From Opitutaceae bacterium (GTDB lineage Bacteria > Verrucomicrobiota > Verrucomicrobiia > Opitutales > Opitutaceae), in contig JAIXWF010000017.1 in assembly GCA_027482185.1 (NCBI GenBank), positions 1-64,000 of the forward strand: a stretch of 64,000 bases of DNA, written 5' to 3'. Made by a program: the position numbers and the translations under genes. Every line of letters starts with the position of its first letter. Within the stretch, counting starts at the first letter, position 1. Under the pieces are notes generated by a model. It ran no database searches. It was given only the letters and a program-made list of their open reading frames with translations, and was not told the origin of the DNA. Below, in pieces: positions 44,655 through 53,453 of this stretch.

Positions 44655-47600
44655 CTAGGCGCGTTTTTTCCAGCGGCGGTCCTCTTTCAGCTCGAGGGCG
44701 CGGGTTTCGACCTGGACGCCGGCGACGGCGGGGTGGGCGCGGAGGGTCTGGAAGGCGGGGGCGTTGAGTTTCCAGGACAGGGCGTTGCTGGCCTCGGCGA
44801 CGGAGGCGATGCGGTTTTCGAAGACGAAGCCGAGGCTGACGCGCGTGTCGCCGGCCTGTTTGTCGAGGGTGGAACGCAGCTGCTGCAGAAAGGCGGGGAC
44901 GCCGGGGTGCTCCGGATGGAGGAGCCAGGTGACGCGCTTCACGAGACCGGCGACCTGGCCGTCGAGCGGGTAGATCTCCTTCACGTTGATGCGCGGACCC
45001 TCCTGGTTGACGATGATGTTGCCCTGGACGAGCACGAGGGCGTTTTCCGCGAGGCTCTTGCCGTAGGCCTCGTAGCCGTCGGCGAAAATGTTGAGGCCGA
45101 TGGAGCCCTGCTTGGTCGCGAGGGTGAAGGCGGCCCAGGGGCGGTTGTCCTTTTTCGAGAGGCGTTTGACGATGTTGGCGGCGATGCCGCAGAGGCGGAA
45201 TTCGACGCGGTCGCCCTGCAGGAGAAGTTCGTCGATGGCGTAGGTGTTGATCGCGTCGGCGAGCCCCACGTAGGCGTTCATCGGGTGGCCGGAGACGTAG
45301 AAACCGAGGAGTTCCTTCTCGAACTGGAGGACGTTGGCGGAGGTCAGGCGGCGCTCGACCGCTGCCGCGGCAGTCGGTTTTGAGTTTTGGGTTTTGGGTT
45401 TGGAGTTGGTCTCCAGGTCGAACATGGCGTCGTCGGATTTGGCGGCGACGGCGGCGGCGACGGGGGCGCGGCGGGTGTGGCGGAGGAAGTTGGCGAATTC
45501 GTCGCGCAGGACCTGGCGGTCGGGGAGGGCGGCGGGGGTGTCGGCGGCGGCCATGTCGAAGAGCATGGACTCGGCGGGTTCCTCGGCCTTGGCGGCGGGG
45601 GCGTCCTTGCGGAGGGCGGGGTATTTGCGCTGGAGCTCGCCGAGGGCGGAGATGGCTTCGTCGAGCTGGGCGAAGAGTTCCTCGCGCGGGGCGCCGCTGA
45701 AATCGAAGGCGCCGGTGGCGACGAGATTCTCGAGGACGCGTTTGTTGATCGCGCGGGAGTCGGCGCGGATCATGAAGTCGCGAAAATCGACGTAGGGCCC
45801 GTGGCGTTCGCGTTCCTCGAGGATCTTGGCGGCGGCCTGTTCGCCGACGCCCTTAATTCCTGCCAGGCCGAACCTGATGCGGCCGGCGGGCATCGAGGGG
45901 GCAGGAATCGGGTTCGGGGTTTCGGGTTTGGGGTTTGGAGTTGCCGAACTCCGAACTCCGAACTCCGAACCCGCGGCGTCAGCCGCCGCCACCGGCGTGA
46001 ACATCTCGCGGGATTCGTTCACGTCGGGGCCGAGGACGACGATGCCCATGGCTTCGGCTTCGGCGATGAAGTGGGAGACTTTTTCCGCGTTGCCGAGCTC
46101 GGCGGTGAGCACGGCGGCCATGAACTGGACCGGGTAGTTGGCTTTCAGATACGCGGTCTGGTAGCTGACGAGGGCGTAGGCGGCGGAGTGCGATTTGTTG
46201 AAGCCGTAGGCGGCGAACTTGTTGAGCAGGTCGAAGATCTCGTTGGCTTTCTTCTCGTCGATGTTGTTCACGCGCTTGGCGCCCTCGACGAACTTGATGC
46301 GCTCCTTGGCCATGGCTTCGGCGTCCTTTTTGCCCATGGCGCGGCGGAGCATGTCGGCGCCGCCGAGCGTGTAGCCGGCGATGATCTTGGCGCACTCCAT
46401 CACCTGCTCCTGGTAGACGATGATGCCGTAGGTTTCCTGCAGGGATTGCTCGAGGAGCTTGTGCGGGTAGCTGACGGAGGAGGGGTCCTTCTTGCCGCGG
46501 GCGTAGTCGGGAATGAACGCCATCGGGCCGGGGCGGTAGAGGGCGCAGATGGCGTTGATGTCGTCGATATTGGAGACGCCGACCTGCTTGCAGGCGTTCT
46601 GCATGCCGGGCGATTCGAGCTGGAACACGCCGACCGTCTTGCCGGCGTTGAGGATCGTGTAGGTCTTCGGGTCGTCGAGGGGGATGGTCTCGATGTCGAA
46701 TTTCGGATCGGCGGTGCGGCGGACGTTCGCGACGGCGTCGGAGATGACGGTGAGCGTCTTGAGGCCGAGGAAGTCCATCTTCAGCAGGCCGAGTTTGCCG
46801 ACGGCGTTCATGTCGAACTGCACGGTGACGTCGCCTTCCTGCAGGGTGAGCGGGACGAATTCGTCGAGCGGTTTGTCGGTGATGATGATGCCGGCGGCGT
46901 GTTTGCCGGTGTTGCGGACCATGCCTTCGAGGACGCGGGCCTGGTCGAAGATTTTCTTGGCGACGGGGTTTTTGTTCACCTCGTCGCGGAGCTCGGCGGA
47001 CTTGGTGACGGAGTCCTCGAGCGTGATGTTGAGCTCGTCGGGGATCATCTTCGCGAGGCGGTCGGCGTCGGCGAAGGCGAGGTTGTGGACGCGGGAGATG
47101 TCGCGGATGACCATCTTGGCGCCGAGGGTGCCGTAGGTGATGATGTTGGCGACGCAGTCGCGGCCGTACTTCTCGCGCACGTAGTTGATGACCTCCTCGC
47201 GGCGCCGCATGCAGAAATCGATGTCGAAGTCGGGCGGCGAGACGCGCTCGGGGTTGAGGAAACGCTCGAAGAGGAGCTTGAAGCGGATGGGGTCGAGATT
47301 GGTGATGCCGAGGAGGTAGGCGACGAGGCAGCCGGCGCCGGAGCCGCGGCCGGGGCCGACGGGGACGCCGTGGGCTTTGGCCCAGGCGATGAAGTCCCAG
47401 ACGACGAGGAAGTAGTCGACGAAGCCGGTGACGTTGATGATCGCGAGCTCGTAGCCCATGCGGACTGCGAGTTCCTCGGCGAGAGGGAGGCCGGAGTAGT
47501 CGGGGGCGGAGGGTTTCTGGCCGGGCGGAAGATCGGTGAGTTTGGCGAGACGTTCGGCGACGACGGGGCGGAGACGGACCTCCTCGAAGTCGAAACCGTA

Positions 47601-48563
47601 GCGTTGCTTGAGACCCTGGACGCAGAGTTCGCGCAGGTAGGCGGGCGGCGTGAACTGCGTCTTGATCTCGGGCGGGAGCGGGTAGCGCGGGTAGCGTTCG
47701 CTGCCTTTGGGAAACGGGATCGCGAGCTCGCACATCTCGGCGACGAGCTGGGTGTTGGTGACGGATTCGGGGACCTCGGCGAAGAGCTTGGCCATCTCGT
47801 CGCGCGACTTGAGGTAGAATTGGTTGCCCGAAAAACGCATGCGTTTCTCGTCGTCGATCTTCGAGCCCGTCTGGATGCAGAGCATCGCGTCGTGGGGGCC
47901 GGAGTCGGAGTTGCGGACGTAGTGGACGTCGTTCGAACAGATGACCTTGAGGCCGAATTCCTCGGCGAGCTTGAGGAGGCCGGGGATGATCTTGAGCTGT
48001 TCGGGGATGCCGTGGTCCTGAATTTCGACGAAGTAGTTTTCCTTGCCGAAGATCTCGACGAAACGGCCGCAGGCCTTGCGCGCTTCCTCGTAGCGATCGT
48101 AGAGCAGGTGCTGGGGGACGAGGGAGGCGAGGCAGCCGGTGAAACCGATGAGGCCGCCGGCGTACTTGGCGAGGGTCTCGAGGTCGGTGCGCGGCTTGTA
48201 ATAGAAGCCGTTGATGTGGGCGTCGGAGACGAGTTTGAGGAGATTCTGGTAGCCGGTGAGATTCTTCGCGAGGAGACCGAGGTGGAAGATGGATTTCCCT
48301 TCGTCGGAGCGGCCGTGTTTCTCGAGGCGGGAGGTTTCGACGAGGTAGAGTTCGCAGCCGATGAGGGGTTTGATGCCCTTGGTCTTGGCCTGGTTGTAGA
48401 ATTCGATGGCGCCGTAGAGGTTGCCGTGGTCGGTGAGGGCCATGGCCTTCATGCCGAGTTCGTGGGCGCGGTCCATCAGCCGGTCGATGCGGCAGCAGCC
48501 GTCGAGGAGGCTGTAATCGGTGTGGACGTGCAGGTGGACGAAGTTGGAATCGGCGGTGGCCAC
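44655..48563 (-). CDS. dnaE: DNA polymerase III alpha subunit
   Basis: Replicative polymerase catalytic subunit, 1302 residues from a GTG start at 48563 (VATADSNFVHLHVHTDYSLLDG). It has the PHP domain (about 5-280), palm with acidic site PDFDIDFCMRRREEVINYV, fingers (GPGRGSGAGCLVAYLLG; IDDINAICALYRPGPMAFIPDYARGKKD), tandem HhH (IRFGLAGIKGVGEQAAAKIL), and an OB domain (about 1080-1200). Two low-complexity inserts interrupt it at about residues 857-895 and 1049-1064, encoded by repeat DNA like that at gene borders. This explains part of the excess over the roughly 1160 residues usual for DnaE. No ATG fits the start, because the frame upstream runs antisense to rpsU. Confidence 0.94.
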   Translation of the reverse strand: MATADSNFVHLHVHTDYSLLDGCCRIDRLMDRAHELGMKAMALTDHGNLYGAIEFYNQAKTKGIKPLIGCELYLVETSRLEKHGRSDEGKSIFHLGLLAKNLTGYQNLLKLVSDAHINGFYYKPRTDLETLAKYAGGLIGFTGCLASLVPQHLLYDRYEEARKACGRFVEIFGKENYFVEIQDHGIPEQLKIIPGLLKLAEEFGLKVICSNDVHYVRNSDSGPHDAMLCIQTGSKIDDEKRMRFSGNQFYLKSRDEMAKLFAEVPESVTNTQLVAEMCELAIPFPKGSERYPRYPLPPEIKTQFTPPAYLRELCVQGLKQRYGFDFEEVRLRPVVAERLAKLTDLPPGQKPSAPDYSGLPLAEELAVRMGYELAIINVTGFVDYFLVVWDFIAWAKAHGVPVGPGRGSGAGCLVAYLLGITNLDPIRFKLLFERFLNPERVSPPDFDIDFCMRRREEVINYVREKYGRDCVANIITYGTLGAKMVIRDISRVHNLAFADADRLAKMIPDELNITLEDSVTKSAELRDEVNKNPVAKKIFDQARVLEGMVRNTGKHAAGIIITDKPLDEFVPLTLQEGDVTVQFDMNAVGKLGLLKMDFLGLKTLTVISDAVANVRRTADPKFDIETIPLDDPKTYTILNAGKTVGVFQLESPGMQNACKQVGVSNIDDINAICALYRPGPMAFIPDYARGKKDPSSVSYPHKLLEQSLQETYGIIVYQEQVMECAKIIAGYTLGGADMLRRAMGKKDAEAMAKERIKFVEGAKRVNNIDEKKANEIFDLLNKFAAYGFNKSHSAAYALVSYQTAYLKANYPVQFMAAVLTAELGNAEKVSHFIAEAEAMGIVVLGPDVNESREMFTPVAAADAAGSEFGVRSSATPNPKPETPNPIPAPSMPAGRIRFGLAGIKGVGEQAAAKILEERERHGPYVDFRDFMIRADSRAINKRVLENLVATGAFDFSGAPREELFAQLDEAISALGELQRKYPALRKDAPAAKAEEPAESMLFDMAAADTPAALPDRQVLRDEFANFLRHTRRAPVAAAVAAKSDDAMFDLETNSKPKTQNSKPTAAAAVERRLTSANVLQFEKELLGFYVSGHPMNAYVGLADAINTYAIDELLLQGDRVEFRLCGIAANIVKRLSKKDNRPWAAFTLATKQGSIGLNIFADGYEAYGKSLAENALVLVQGNIIVNQEGPRINVKEIYPLDGQVAGLVKRVTWLLHPEHPGVPAFLQQLRSTLDKQAGDTRVSLGFVFENRIASVAEASNALSWKLNAPAFQTLRAHPAVAGVQVETRALELKEDRRWKKRA
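45375..45415. repeat. Low-complexity repeat inside dnaE (second insert)
   Basis: GGTTTTGAGTTTTGGGTTTT-type units on the plus strand, read on the minus strand as NSKPKTQNSKP just before the conserved EKELLGFYVSGHPM block. The same GTTTTGGGTTTT unit occurs outside genes at about 50336-50360. Confidence 0.85.
45895..45980. repeat. Low-complexity repeat inside dnaE (first insert)
   Basis: GGTTTCGGGTTTGGGGTTTGG followed by three GAACTCC units. The minus strand encodes SEFGVRSSATPNPKPETPNP between the conserved NESREMFTPV and RIRFGLAGIKG blocks. The length keeps the frame. Confidence 0.85.
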
Positions 48564-48740
48564 GGGTCGCGTTGAAACAACCGCCGGCCCCGGGCCGCGC
48601 AAGGGCGAATGCCGGAGGGCGGCGGCGGAGGCGGACGACGCAAAGGAAAACGGCCAAAAATGCCATTGACGCCGGCGACGCGGCCCGGCTTGTTCGTTTC
48701 TTTTCCTCTTTCTCCAACCGGTCCCGACACGCCTGCATCC

Positions 48741-48938
48741 ATGTCCATCGAAATCAAGATTCGCAAAAACGAGCCCATCGACCGTGCGCTTCGCCGCATG
48801 AAGAAGAAGCTCGATCGCGAGAACATCATCAAAGGCACCCGCGCGAAGCGCTACTACGAGAAGCCGTGCGAAAAGCGCCGCCGCAAGGAGAAGGTCCAAG
48901 CCTTCACCCAGATGCTGCGCCGCCGTTACGCCGAGTAA
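48741..48938 (+). CDS. rpsU: Small ribosomal subunit protein bS21
   Basis: 65-residue basic protein of the 30S subunit, near the anti-Shine-Dalgarno region of 16S rRNA. The sequence begins MSIEIKIRKNEPIDRALRRM and continues with the Arg/Lys-rich helices KPCEKRRRKEK and MLRRRYAE, diagnostic for bS21. ATG at 48741 was chosen over a longer frame from 48609 that extends into the dnaE 5' region. It is divergent from dnaE and has its own strong terminator. Confidence 0.97.
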   Translation: MSIEIKIRKNEPIDRALRRMKKKLDRENIIKGTRAKRYYEKPCEKRRRKEKVQAFTQMLRRRYAE

Positions 48939-48960
48939 GGCGACGGTTCCGTCAATTTTG

Positions 48961-48995
48961 ACCGCGCTCCCTCTTCGGAGAGGGCGCGGTTTTTT
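48961..48995 (+). terminator. Intrinsic terminator of rpsU
   Basis: ACCGCG...CCCTCT, loop TCGG, AGAGGGCGCGGT forms a long GC stem with a two-base bulge, then TTTTTT and CG. It lies 22 bases after the stop codon. Confidence 0.9.
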
Positions 48996-49014
48996 CGTGC
49001 CCGGCGGGCGGGGC

Positions 49015-49197
49015 GGGGAAGACCGGAAGATGGGAAGACCGGAAGATGGGAAGATGGGAAGACGGGAAGATGGGAAGACGGGAAGACTTGGAAGACCGGA
49101 TACCGGAGATTCGGAAACCGGAAGCCGGAGTGCCGGCGCCGGGGAGGAGAGATTGGGAATCGGGAAATCTGACATCGTAAATCCGACTTCGTAATTC
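49015..49197. repeat. Polypurine repeat tract (GGAAGATG units)
   Basis: GGAAGACCGGAAGATGGGAAG and variants in which GACC, GATG and GACG alternate at about an 8-base period for over 70 bases, then GGAAACCGGAAGCCGG. It fills the space between the rpsU terminator and the next gene. The end of the gap (49198-49292) holds no recognised promoter. Confidence 0.8.
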
Positions 49198-49292
49198 CCA
49201 GGTCGGCGGGCACAGGGGCGGGTAATTTTCCCGCGGACTGTTTTTCGGCGTGCAACCCGTTGGCCCTGCGCTTCGTCTCTGCGGATTCCTGC

Positions 49293-50234
49293 GTGAAGCC
49301 GATCCTCGCTCTCTCTTCCAGTTGGTGTTCGCACCGGCATCAGGACGGTTACGCCATGCTCAAGGAGATGGCGGACCTCGGTTTCGAGTACGTGGAGCTG
49401 AGCCACGGCGTCCGCATCACCCTCGTGCCGGGCATCCTGCGCGGGGTCGAGGAGGGCGTGGTGAAGGTCAGCTCGACGCACAATTTCTGCCCGTTGCCGA
49501 CGGGCGTGGTGCAGGCGGCGCCGAATCTGTTCGAGCCGTCGGCGTCGGAGCACCGCGAGCACGACCAGTGGCTACGGCATACGAAGCGGTCGATCGATTT
49601 TGCGGCGCAGGTGAAGGCAAAGGTGCTCGTCTGCCACCTTGGGAGCGTGAGTTTCTTCTGGTTCAATCCGGCGCGGGCGATCCGCAATTACCTGCGCGAC
49701 CATCCCGAGGCGGGGCGCAATCCGGACGACAAGGCGTATGCGGCGCTGGTGAAGAAATCCGTCGCGAAGCTGCGGAAACGCATGCCGAAATTCTGGGATC
49801 AGGTGAAGGCGAGCATCGCCGAGGTGCTCGACTACGCGAAGCAACGCGGGATCAAGCTGGGCTTCGAGAACCGGGAAAAGTTCGAGGAGCTGCCGATCGA
49901 CGCCGACTACGCGGACTTCGTGGGCAGCTATGCGCCGGACGCGCCCGTCGGTTACTGGCACGACACGGGGCATGCCGACATCAAGGAAGGCATGGGTCTG
50001 CTGCAGCACCGCGAGCACCTCGAGAAACTGGCGCCGCGGACGATCGGATTCCACCTGCACGACGTGAACGCCGCCGGCAGCGACCACCAGCCGATCGGCA
50101 GCGGCCATATCGATTTCAAGATGATCAGTTCCTTCTGGCGGCCGGAACACCTGCTGACCTTGGAATTCGGCCCGCGGCTGACAGTCGCGGATGTGGTTGC
50201 GTCAAAGCAACGCATCGAGGCGCTGATGCGCTGA
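49293..50234 (+). CDS. Xylose isomerase-like TIM-barrel protein
   Basis: 313-residue protein of the AP endonuclease 2/xylose isomerase-like barrel superfamily, which includes sugar epimerases, isomerases and inosose dehydratases. Visible elements are the N-terminal strand ILALSSSW, the metal-ligand-type motifs LGFENREKFEELP, VGYWHDTGHADI and IGFHLHDVN, and a C-terminal LTLEFGPRLT strand with Glu. These give the Glu-Asp/His-His-Glu metal site of the superfamily. No ATG fits: GTG at 49293 (MKPILALSSSW) is preferred over TTG at 49260. The substrate is not identifiable. Confidence 0.85.
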   Translation: MKPILALSSSWCSHRHQDGYAMLKEMADLGFEYVELSHGVRITLVPGILRGVEEGVVKVSSTHNFCPLPTGVVQAAPNLFEPSASEHREHDQWLRHTKRSIDFAAQVKAKVLVCHLGSVSFFWFNPARAIRNYLRDHPEAGRNPDDKAYAALVKKSVAKLRKRMPKFWDQVKASIAEVLDYAKQRGIKLGFENREKFEELPIDADYADFVGSYAPDAPVGYWHDTGHADIKEGMGLLQHREHLEKLAPRTIGFHLHDVNAAGSDHQPIGSGHIDFKMISSFWRPEHLLTLEFGPRLTVADVVASKQRIEALMR

Positions 50235-50236
50235 GG

Positions 50237-50619
50237 GTATAAGACCGGAGTTGGGAAACCGGAGACAGGAAAGCGGAGAGTTGGGAAAGCGGGAAATTGG
50301 AAAACGGGGAAACGGGAGGCGCAAGAAAAGCGTTCTGGGTTTTGAGTTTTGGGTTTTGGGTTGGTGCGGCCCGGAGCGCGTTGGTCCGAAGGAATTCCGT
50401 CCCGTTAATCCTGTGGTCGCATCCTGTCCGTCCTGTCCTTGGATCGGGAAAGGGCCGGAGGTGGGGACAGGATCGACAGGACGCGGGGAGAGGATGAACA
50501 GGACGGGGAAATAGGATTTACGGGATGGGGTTTGGGATCGGCCCGATGGTTCACGCGGAAGGTGCGCCGTGCCGTCCTGTTCATCCGCTTCCCTCGTCCT
50601 GTCCTTCCTGTCCCCGGGC
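50237..50619. repeat. Composite low-complexity repeat region
   Basis: Four unit types in a row: GGAAACCGGAGACAGG and GGGAAAGCGGGAAATTGG; then TTTTGAGTTTTGGGTTTTGGG; then CCTGTCCGTCCTGTCC, GGACAGGATCGACAGGACG and GAACAGGACGG; and finally the complementary GTCCTGTTCATCC and GTCCTGTCCTTCCTGTCCCC just before the mutY stop. The last two blocks can pair as long hairpins. It contains no credible gene and occupies the border between converging genes. Confidence 0.8.
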
Positions 50620-51669
50620 TCACGTTTCGCGCGCGAGCAATTCCGTGACCCAGCGGCGGTGGGGGCCGGAGAGGGTGAGCTGCGGGAGTTCGGCGAGCGG
50701 GACCCAGACGAGACCGGCGGCGAGTTTGGTTTTCGCGGCGGGCGCGGGGGCGGCGTGAATCGACTCGGTGATCTGGAAACGCGTGATGCCGCGGCGCTTT
50801 TTCGCGAGGAGGGCGCCGGCCTGCGCGGCCGTCTCGGTCAGACCGAGGTGTTCCGCCAGCGGCAGTTCGTGGACGTTCGCGAGGCGGCGCGCGTCGCCGG
50901 CGGTGCGGTGCAGGAGGAGCGCATCGCCGCGGCGGCACCACACGCGCACGACGGCGCGCTGTTCGATGACCTTGGCGGCGAGGCGCGGGAAGGCCTCCGG
51001 TTCGCCGCGCGCGGCGGCGGCGCAGAAGCCGCGGACCGGGCAGGTGAGGCAGAGCGGTTTCTGCCGGAAGCAGACGGTGGCGCCGAGTTCCATCATCGCC
51101 TGGTTGTGGTCGCCGGGATGGCACGCGGGGACGAGGGCGTCGGCCAGCGGGGCGAAGGCTTTCGAGGCGGAAGCCGAGTCGCGGTAAGGCGTGGCGTCGG
51201 CCGTCAGGCGGGAGAGGATACGGACGACGTTGCCGTCGACGCAGGCGACGGGCGCGCCGAAGGAAATGCTGGTGATTGCCGCGGCGGTGTAGGGGCCGAC
51301 GCCGGGCAGTTCGCGCCAGGCCTCGGGCGCGCGCGGGAGGGCGGGCAGGGCCGCGACGGCGCGGGCGAGGCGGTGCAGATTGCGGGCGCGGGAATAGTAG
51401 CCGAGGCCTTCCCAGAGTTTCAGCACGACGGCCTCGTCGGCGGCGGCCAGGGCGGCGAAGTCGGGCAGGGCATCGAGCCAACGCGCGAAGTAGGGCAAAA
51501 CGGTTTTCACCTGCGTCTGCTGCAGCATGAATTCGCTGACGACCGTTTTGTAGACGGAAGGGGCGGTGCGCCACGGCAGCACGCGGGCGTGGGTGCGGTA
51601 CCAACCGAGGAGGGCGGCTTGGAATTCCGGCGCGCGCCGGGTCAGGGAAACGGAAGCGGAGGAGGCCAC
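50620..51669 (-). CDS. mutY: A/G-specific adenine glycosylase
   Basis: Base-excision repair enzyme that removes adenine mispaired with 8-oxoguanine. The 349-residue product starts at GTG 51669 (MASSASVSL). The glycosylase domain has catalytic Glu in SEFMLQQTQVKTVLPYF, helix-hairpin-helix LPGVGPYTAAAI and catalytic Asp in PVACVDGNVVRIL. The 4Fe-4S cluster Cys pattern C-x6-C-x2-C-x5-C is complete (CFRQKPLCLTCPVRGFC). The C-terminal third is the NUDIX-like domain that reads 8-oxoG. It is divergent from rnhC and ends against a repeat region. Confidence 0.95.
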   Translation of the reverse strand: MASSASVSLTRRAPEFQAALLGWYRTHARVLPWRTAPSVYKTVVSEFMLQQTQVKTVLPYFARWLDALPDFAALAAADEAVVLKLWEGLGYYSRARNLHRLARAVAALPALPRAPEAWRELPGVGPYTAAAITSISFGAPVACVDGNVVRILSRLTADATPYRDSASASKAFAPLADALVPACHPGDHNQAMMELGATVCFRQKPLCLTCPVRGFCAAAARGEPEAFPRLAAKVIEQRAVVRVWCRRGDALLLHRTAGDARRLANVHELPLAEHLGLTETAAQAGALLAKKRRGITRFQITESIHAAPAPAAKTKLAAGLVWVPLAELPQLTLSGPHRRWVTELLARET

Positions 51670-51752
51670 GAAAAGCCGACACTGGGCGCAATTTGCCCGC
51701 GGCCGCCAGAATCGTTTTGTGCTGCGGCGGCGTTTTGTGGCCAACTCCCGGG

Positions 51753-52757
51753 ATGTCCAAGTTTGCCGACGAACCCGAAGCGCCGAAGAAGCTCGCGTCC
51801 TACACCGTGAAGCTCGACGCGGCGCAGATCGCGAAACTGCGCGGCATCCTCGAGGAGCGCGGGTGGACGCCGTTCGAGGTCGGCTACACGCACTATGCGT
51901 TCAAGGCCGACCACCTGAAGGTCAACGTGTCCGCCTACACGAGCGGCAAGATCGTGATCGCCGGCAAGGGCACGGAGGACTTCGTGCGGGACGTGCTCGA
52001 GCCCGAGGTGACGGGGGCGGCGAAGTTGGGCTACGACGACGTGCTGCACCCGGATTGGTTCGAGTCGCACGCGGGGCTCGACGAGAGCGGCAAGGGCGAC
52101 TTCTTCGGCCCGGTGGTCGCGGCGACGGTGATCGCCGACCGGGGGGCGATCGAAGGCTGGATCAAGGCCGGGGTGAAGGATTCGAAGAAGATTTCGGAAC
52201 AGCAGATCTTCAAGTTGGAGGACACGATCCGCAACACGCGCGGCGTCGCGGTGCGGACCTGGTTCTGCGGCATGCCGCGCTACAACGAGCTGATGGCGCG
52301 GCCGCGGGCCAACCTGAACCTGCTGCTCGCGTGGATGCACGCGTCGGCGCTGAAGGAAGCGCTGGCGCTCAAGCCGGTGCCGTGGGGGCTGCTCGACCAA
52401 TTCACCGAGCAGCCGCTGGTGCAGAAGGAATTGGCGAAGAAGGGCGTGACCGGCTTCGAGCTGCGCATGCGGACGAAGGCGGAAGAGGATCCGGTGGTGG
52501 CCGCGGCGTCGGTGATCGCGCGGGCGGAATTCCAGCGGCAGATCGTGCTGCTCTCGAAGCAACTCGGCGAAAAACTGCAGAAGGGCGCGGGCCCGTTGGT
52601 GAAGGAGCAGGCGTCGCGCATCATCGCGCAGCACGGGGCGCGGGCGCTGACGGAGTTTGCCAAACTGCATTTCCGGACGGCGTACGAAGTGGTTTCCGCC
52701 GCGGGCAAGCTGGACGAATTGCCGCTGAAGGAACCGAAGGCGAAGATCGAGTGGTGA
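51753..52757 (+). CDS. rnhC: Ribonuclease HIII
   Basis: Cleaves the RNA strand of RNA:DNA hybrids. The 334-residue protein has the TBP-like N-terminal domain special to RNase HIII (about 15-95), then the RNase H fold with the opening GLDESGKGDFFGPVVAATV, where the DEsGkG motif supplies Asp and Glu of the active site. Later acidic residues occur in VKDSKKISEQQI and EEDPVVAAASVIARAEF. Start ATG at 51753; a longer frame from 51693 is less likely. It is divergent from mutY with an 83-bp spacer. Confidence 0.95.
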   Translation: MSKFADEPEAPKKLASYTVKLDAAQIAKLRGILEERGWTPFEVGYTHYAFKADHLKVNVSAYTSGKIVIAGKGTEDFVRDVLEPEVTGAAKLGYDDVLHPDWFESHAGLDESGKGDFFGPVVAATVIADRGAIEGWIKAGVKDSKKISEQQIFKLEDTIRNTRGVAVRTWFCGMPRYNELMARPRANLNLLLAWMHASALKEALALKPVPWGLLDQFTEQPLVQKELAKKGVTGFELRMRTKAEEDPVVAAASVIARAEFQRQIVLLSKQLGEKLQKGAGPLVKEQASRIIAQHGARALTEFAKLHFRTAYEVVSAAGKLDELPLKEPKAKIEW

Positions 52758-52771
52758 GGCAGGAGTGGCGC

Positions 52772-52863
52772 AGGGGCGCGGCTCGTCCGCGCCTTGGGGA
52801 CAATGTACAAACGGGCGCGGGCGGGCCGCACAGACCATAAGGGCGCGGGCGAGCCGCGCCCCT
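52772..52863. repeat. Large inverted repeat between rnhC and the ECF sigma gene
   Basis: The 22-base arms 52772-52793 and 52842-52863 (AGGGGCGCGGCTCGTCCGCGCC and its complement) match with one mismatch. A partial third copy, GGGCGCGGGCGGGCCGC, sits between them. It could be a rnhC terminator-like structure or a REP-type interspersed element. Confidence 0.7.
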
Positions 52864-52907
52864 ACGTGGAGTGGACAAATCGCGGAAACGGCGCAGACCT
52901 TTTCCCC

Positions 52908-53453
52908 GTGCCCCCCGAGAATTCCGAACCGGCCCGTTGGTTCGCCGAGCACCTGCAGCCGCACGAGGCGATGCTGCGGGCGTGGCTGCGCGGGCAGGTG
53001 GCGAGCGCGGACGAGGTGGACGACATCGTGCAGGAGGCGTACGTGCGCGTGCTGCAGGCGCGGGAGACGCAGGCGCTGGATTCGCCGAAAGCGTTCCTCT
53101 TCGCGACGGCACGAAACCTGGCTTTGGGCCGGTTGCGGCATCGGCGGGTGACGGAGAATTTTGCCTTAGCGGAATCGTCCGCGCCGGGCGTCTTGGAGGA
53201 CGAGACCGACGTGCCCCGGGCGGTGGCCCGCGCGCAGGAACTCGAACTTTTGACCCAGGCCATCCAGTCCCTTCCGACCCGCTGCCGGCAGATCCTCACG
53301 CTGCGCCGCATCTACGGGCTTTCGCAGAAGGAAGTCGCCGCCCAATTGGGCATCTCGGAACACACCGTCGAGGCGCAGGGCACGATCGGGTTGCGCAAAC
53401 TGGCGGAGTATTTCGAACGGATCGAACGACAGGGGCCGCGCCGTCATGGATGA
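52908..53453 (+). CDS. ECF-type RNA polymerase sigma factor (FecI-like)
   Basis: Alternative sigma factor of 181 residues from GTG 52908; an ATG at 52794 would add 38 residues that run through the inverted repeat and are less likely. Region 2 is seen in EVDDIVQEAYVRVLQ and SPKAFLFATARNLALGRLRH. Region 4 is seen in LPTRCRQILTLRRIYGLSQKEVAAQLGISEHTVEAQ. Wording and gene order match FecI-type factors controlled by a FecR-like anti-sigma protein. It overlaps the FecR-like gene by 8 bases. Expected target: the receptor gene directly downstream. Confidence 0.9.
   Translation: MPPENSEPARWFAEHLQPHEAMLRAWLRGQVASADEVDDIVQEAYVRVLQARETQALDSPKAFLFATARNLALGRLRHRRVTENFALAESSAPGVLEDETDVPRAVARAQELELLTQAIQSLPTRCRQILTLRRIYGLSQKEVAAQLGISEHTVEAQGTIGLRKLAEYFERIERQGPRRHG

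Noticed and set aside
45387-48575. 1062-codon plus-strand open frame opposite dnaE
   Set aside because: The minus strand is unambiguous DnaE; the plus-strand product is a Val/Gly/Glu-rich shadow.
48661-48700. TTGACG as a -35 box of rpsU
   Set aside because: No acceptable -10 box stands at 16-18 bases; position alone was not enough to report it.
49015-49130. Possible CRISPR array from the regularly spaced GGAAGA units
   Set aside because: The period is only about 8 bases, there are no spacers, and no cas gene is nearby.
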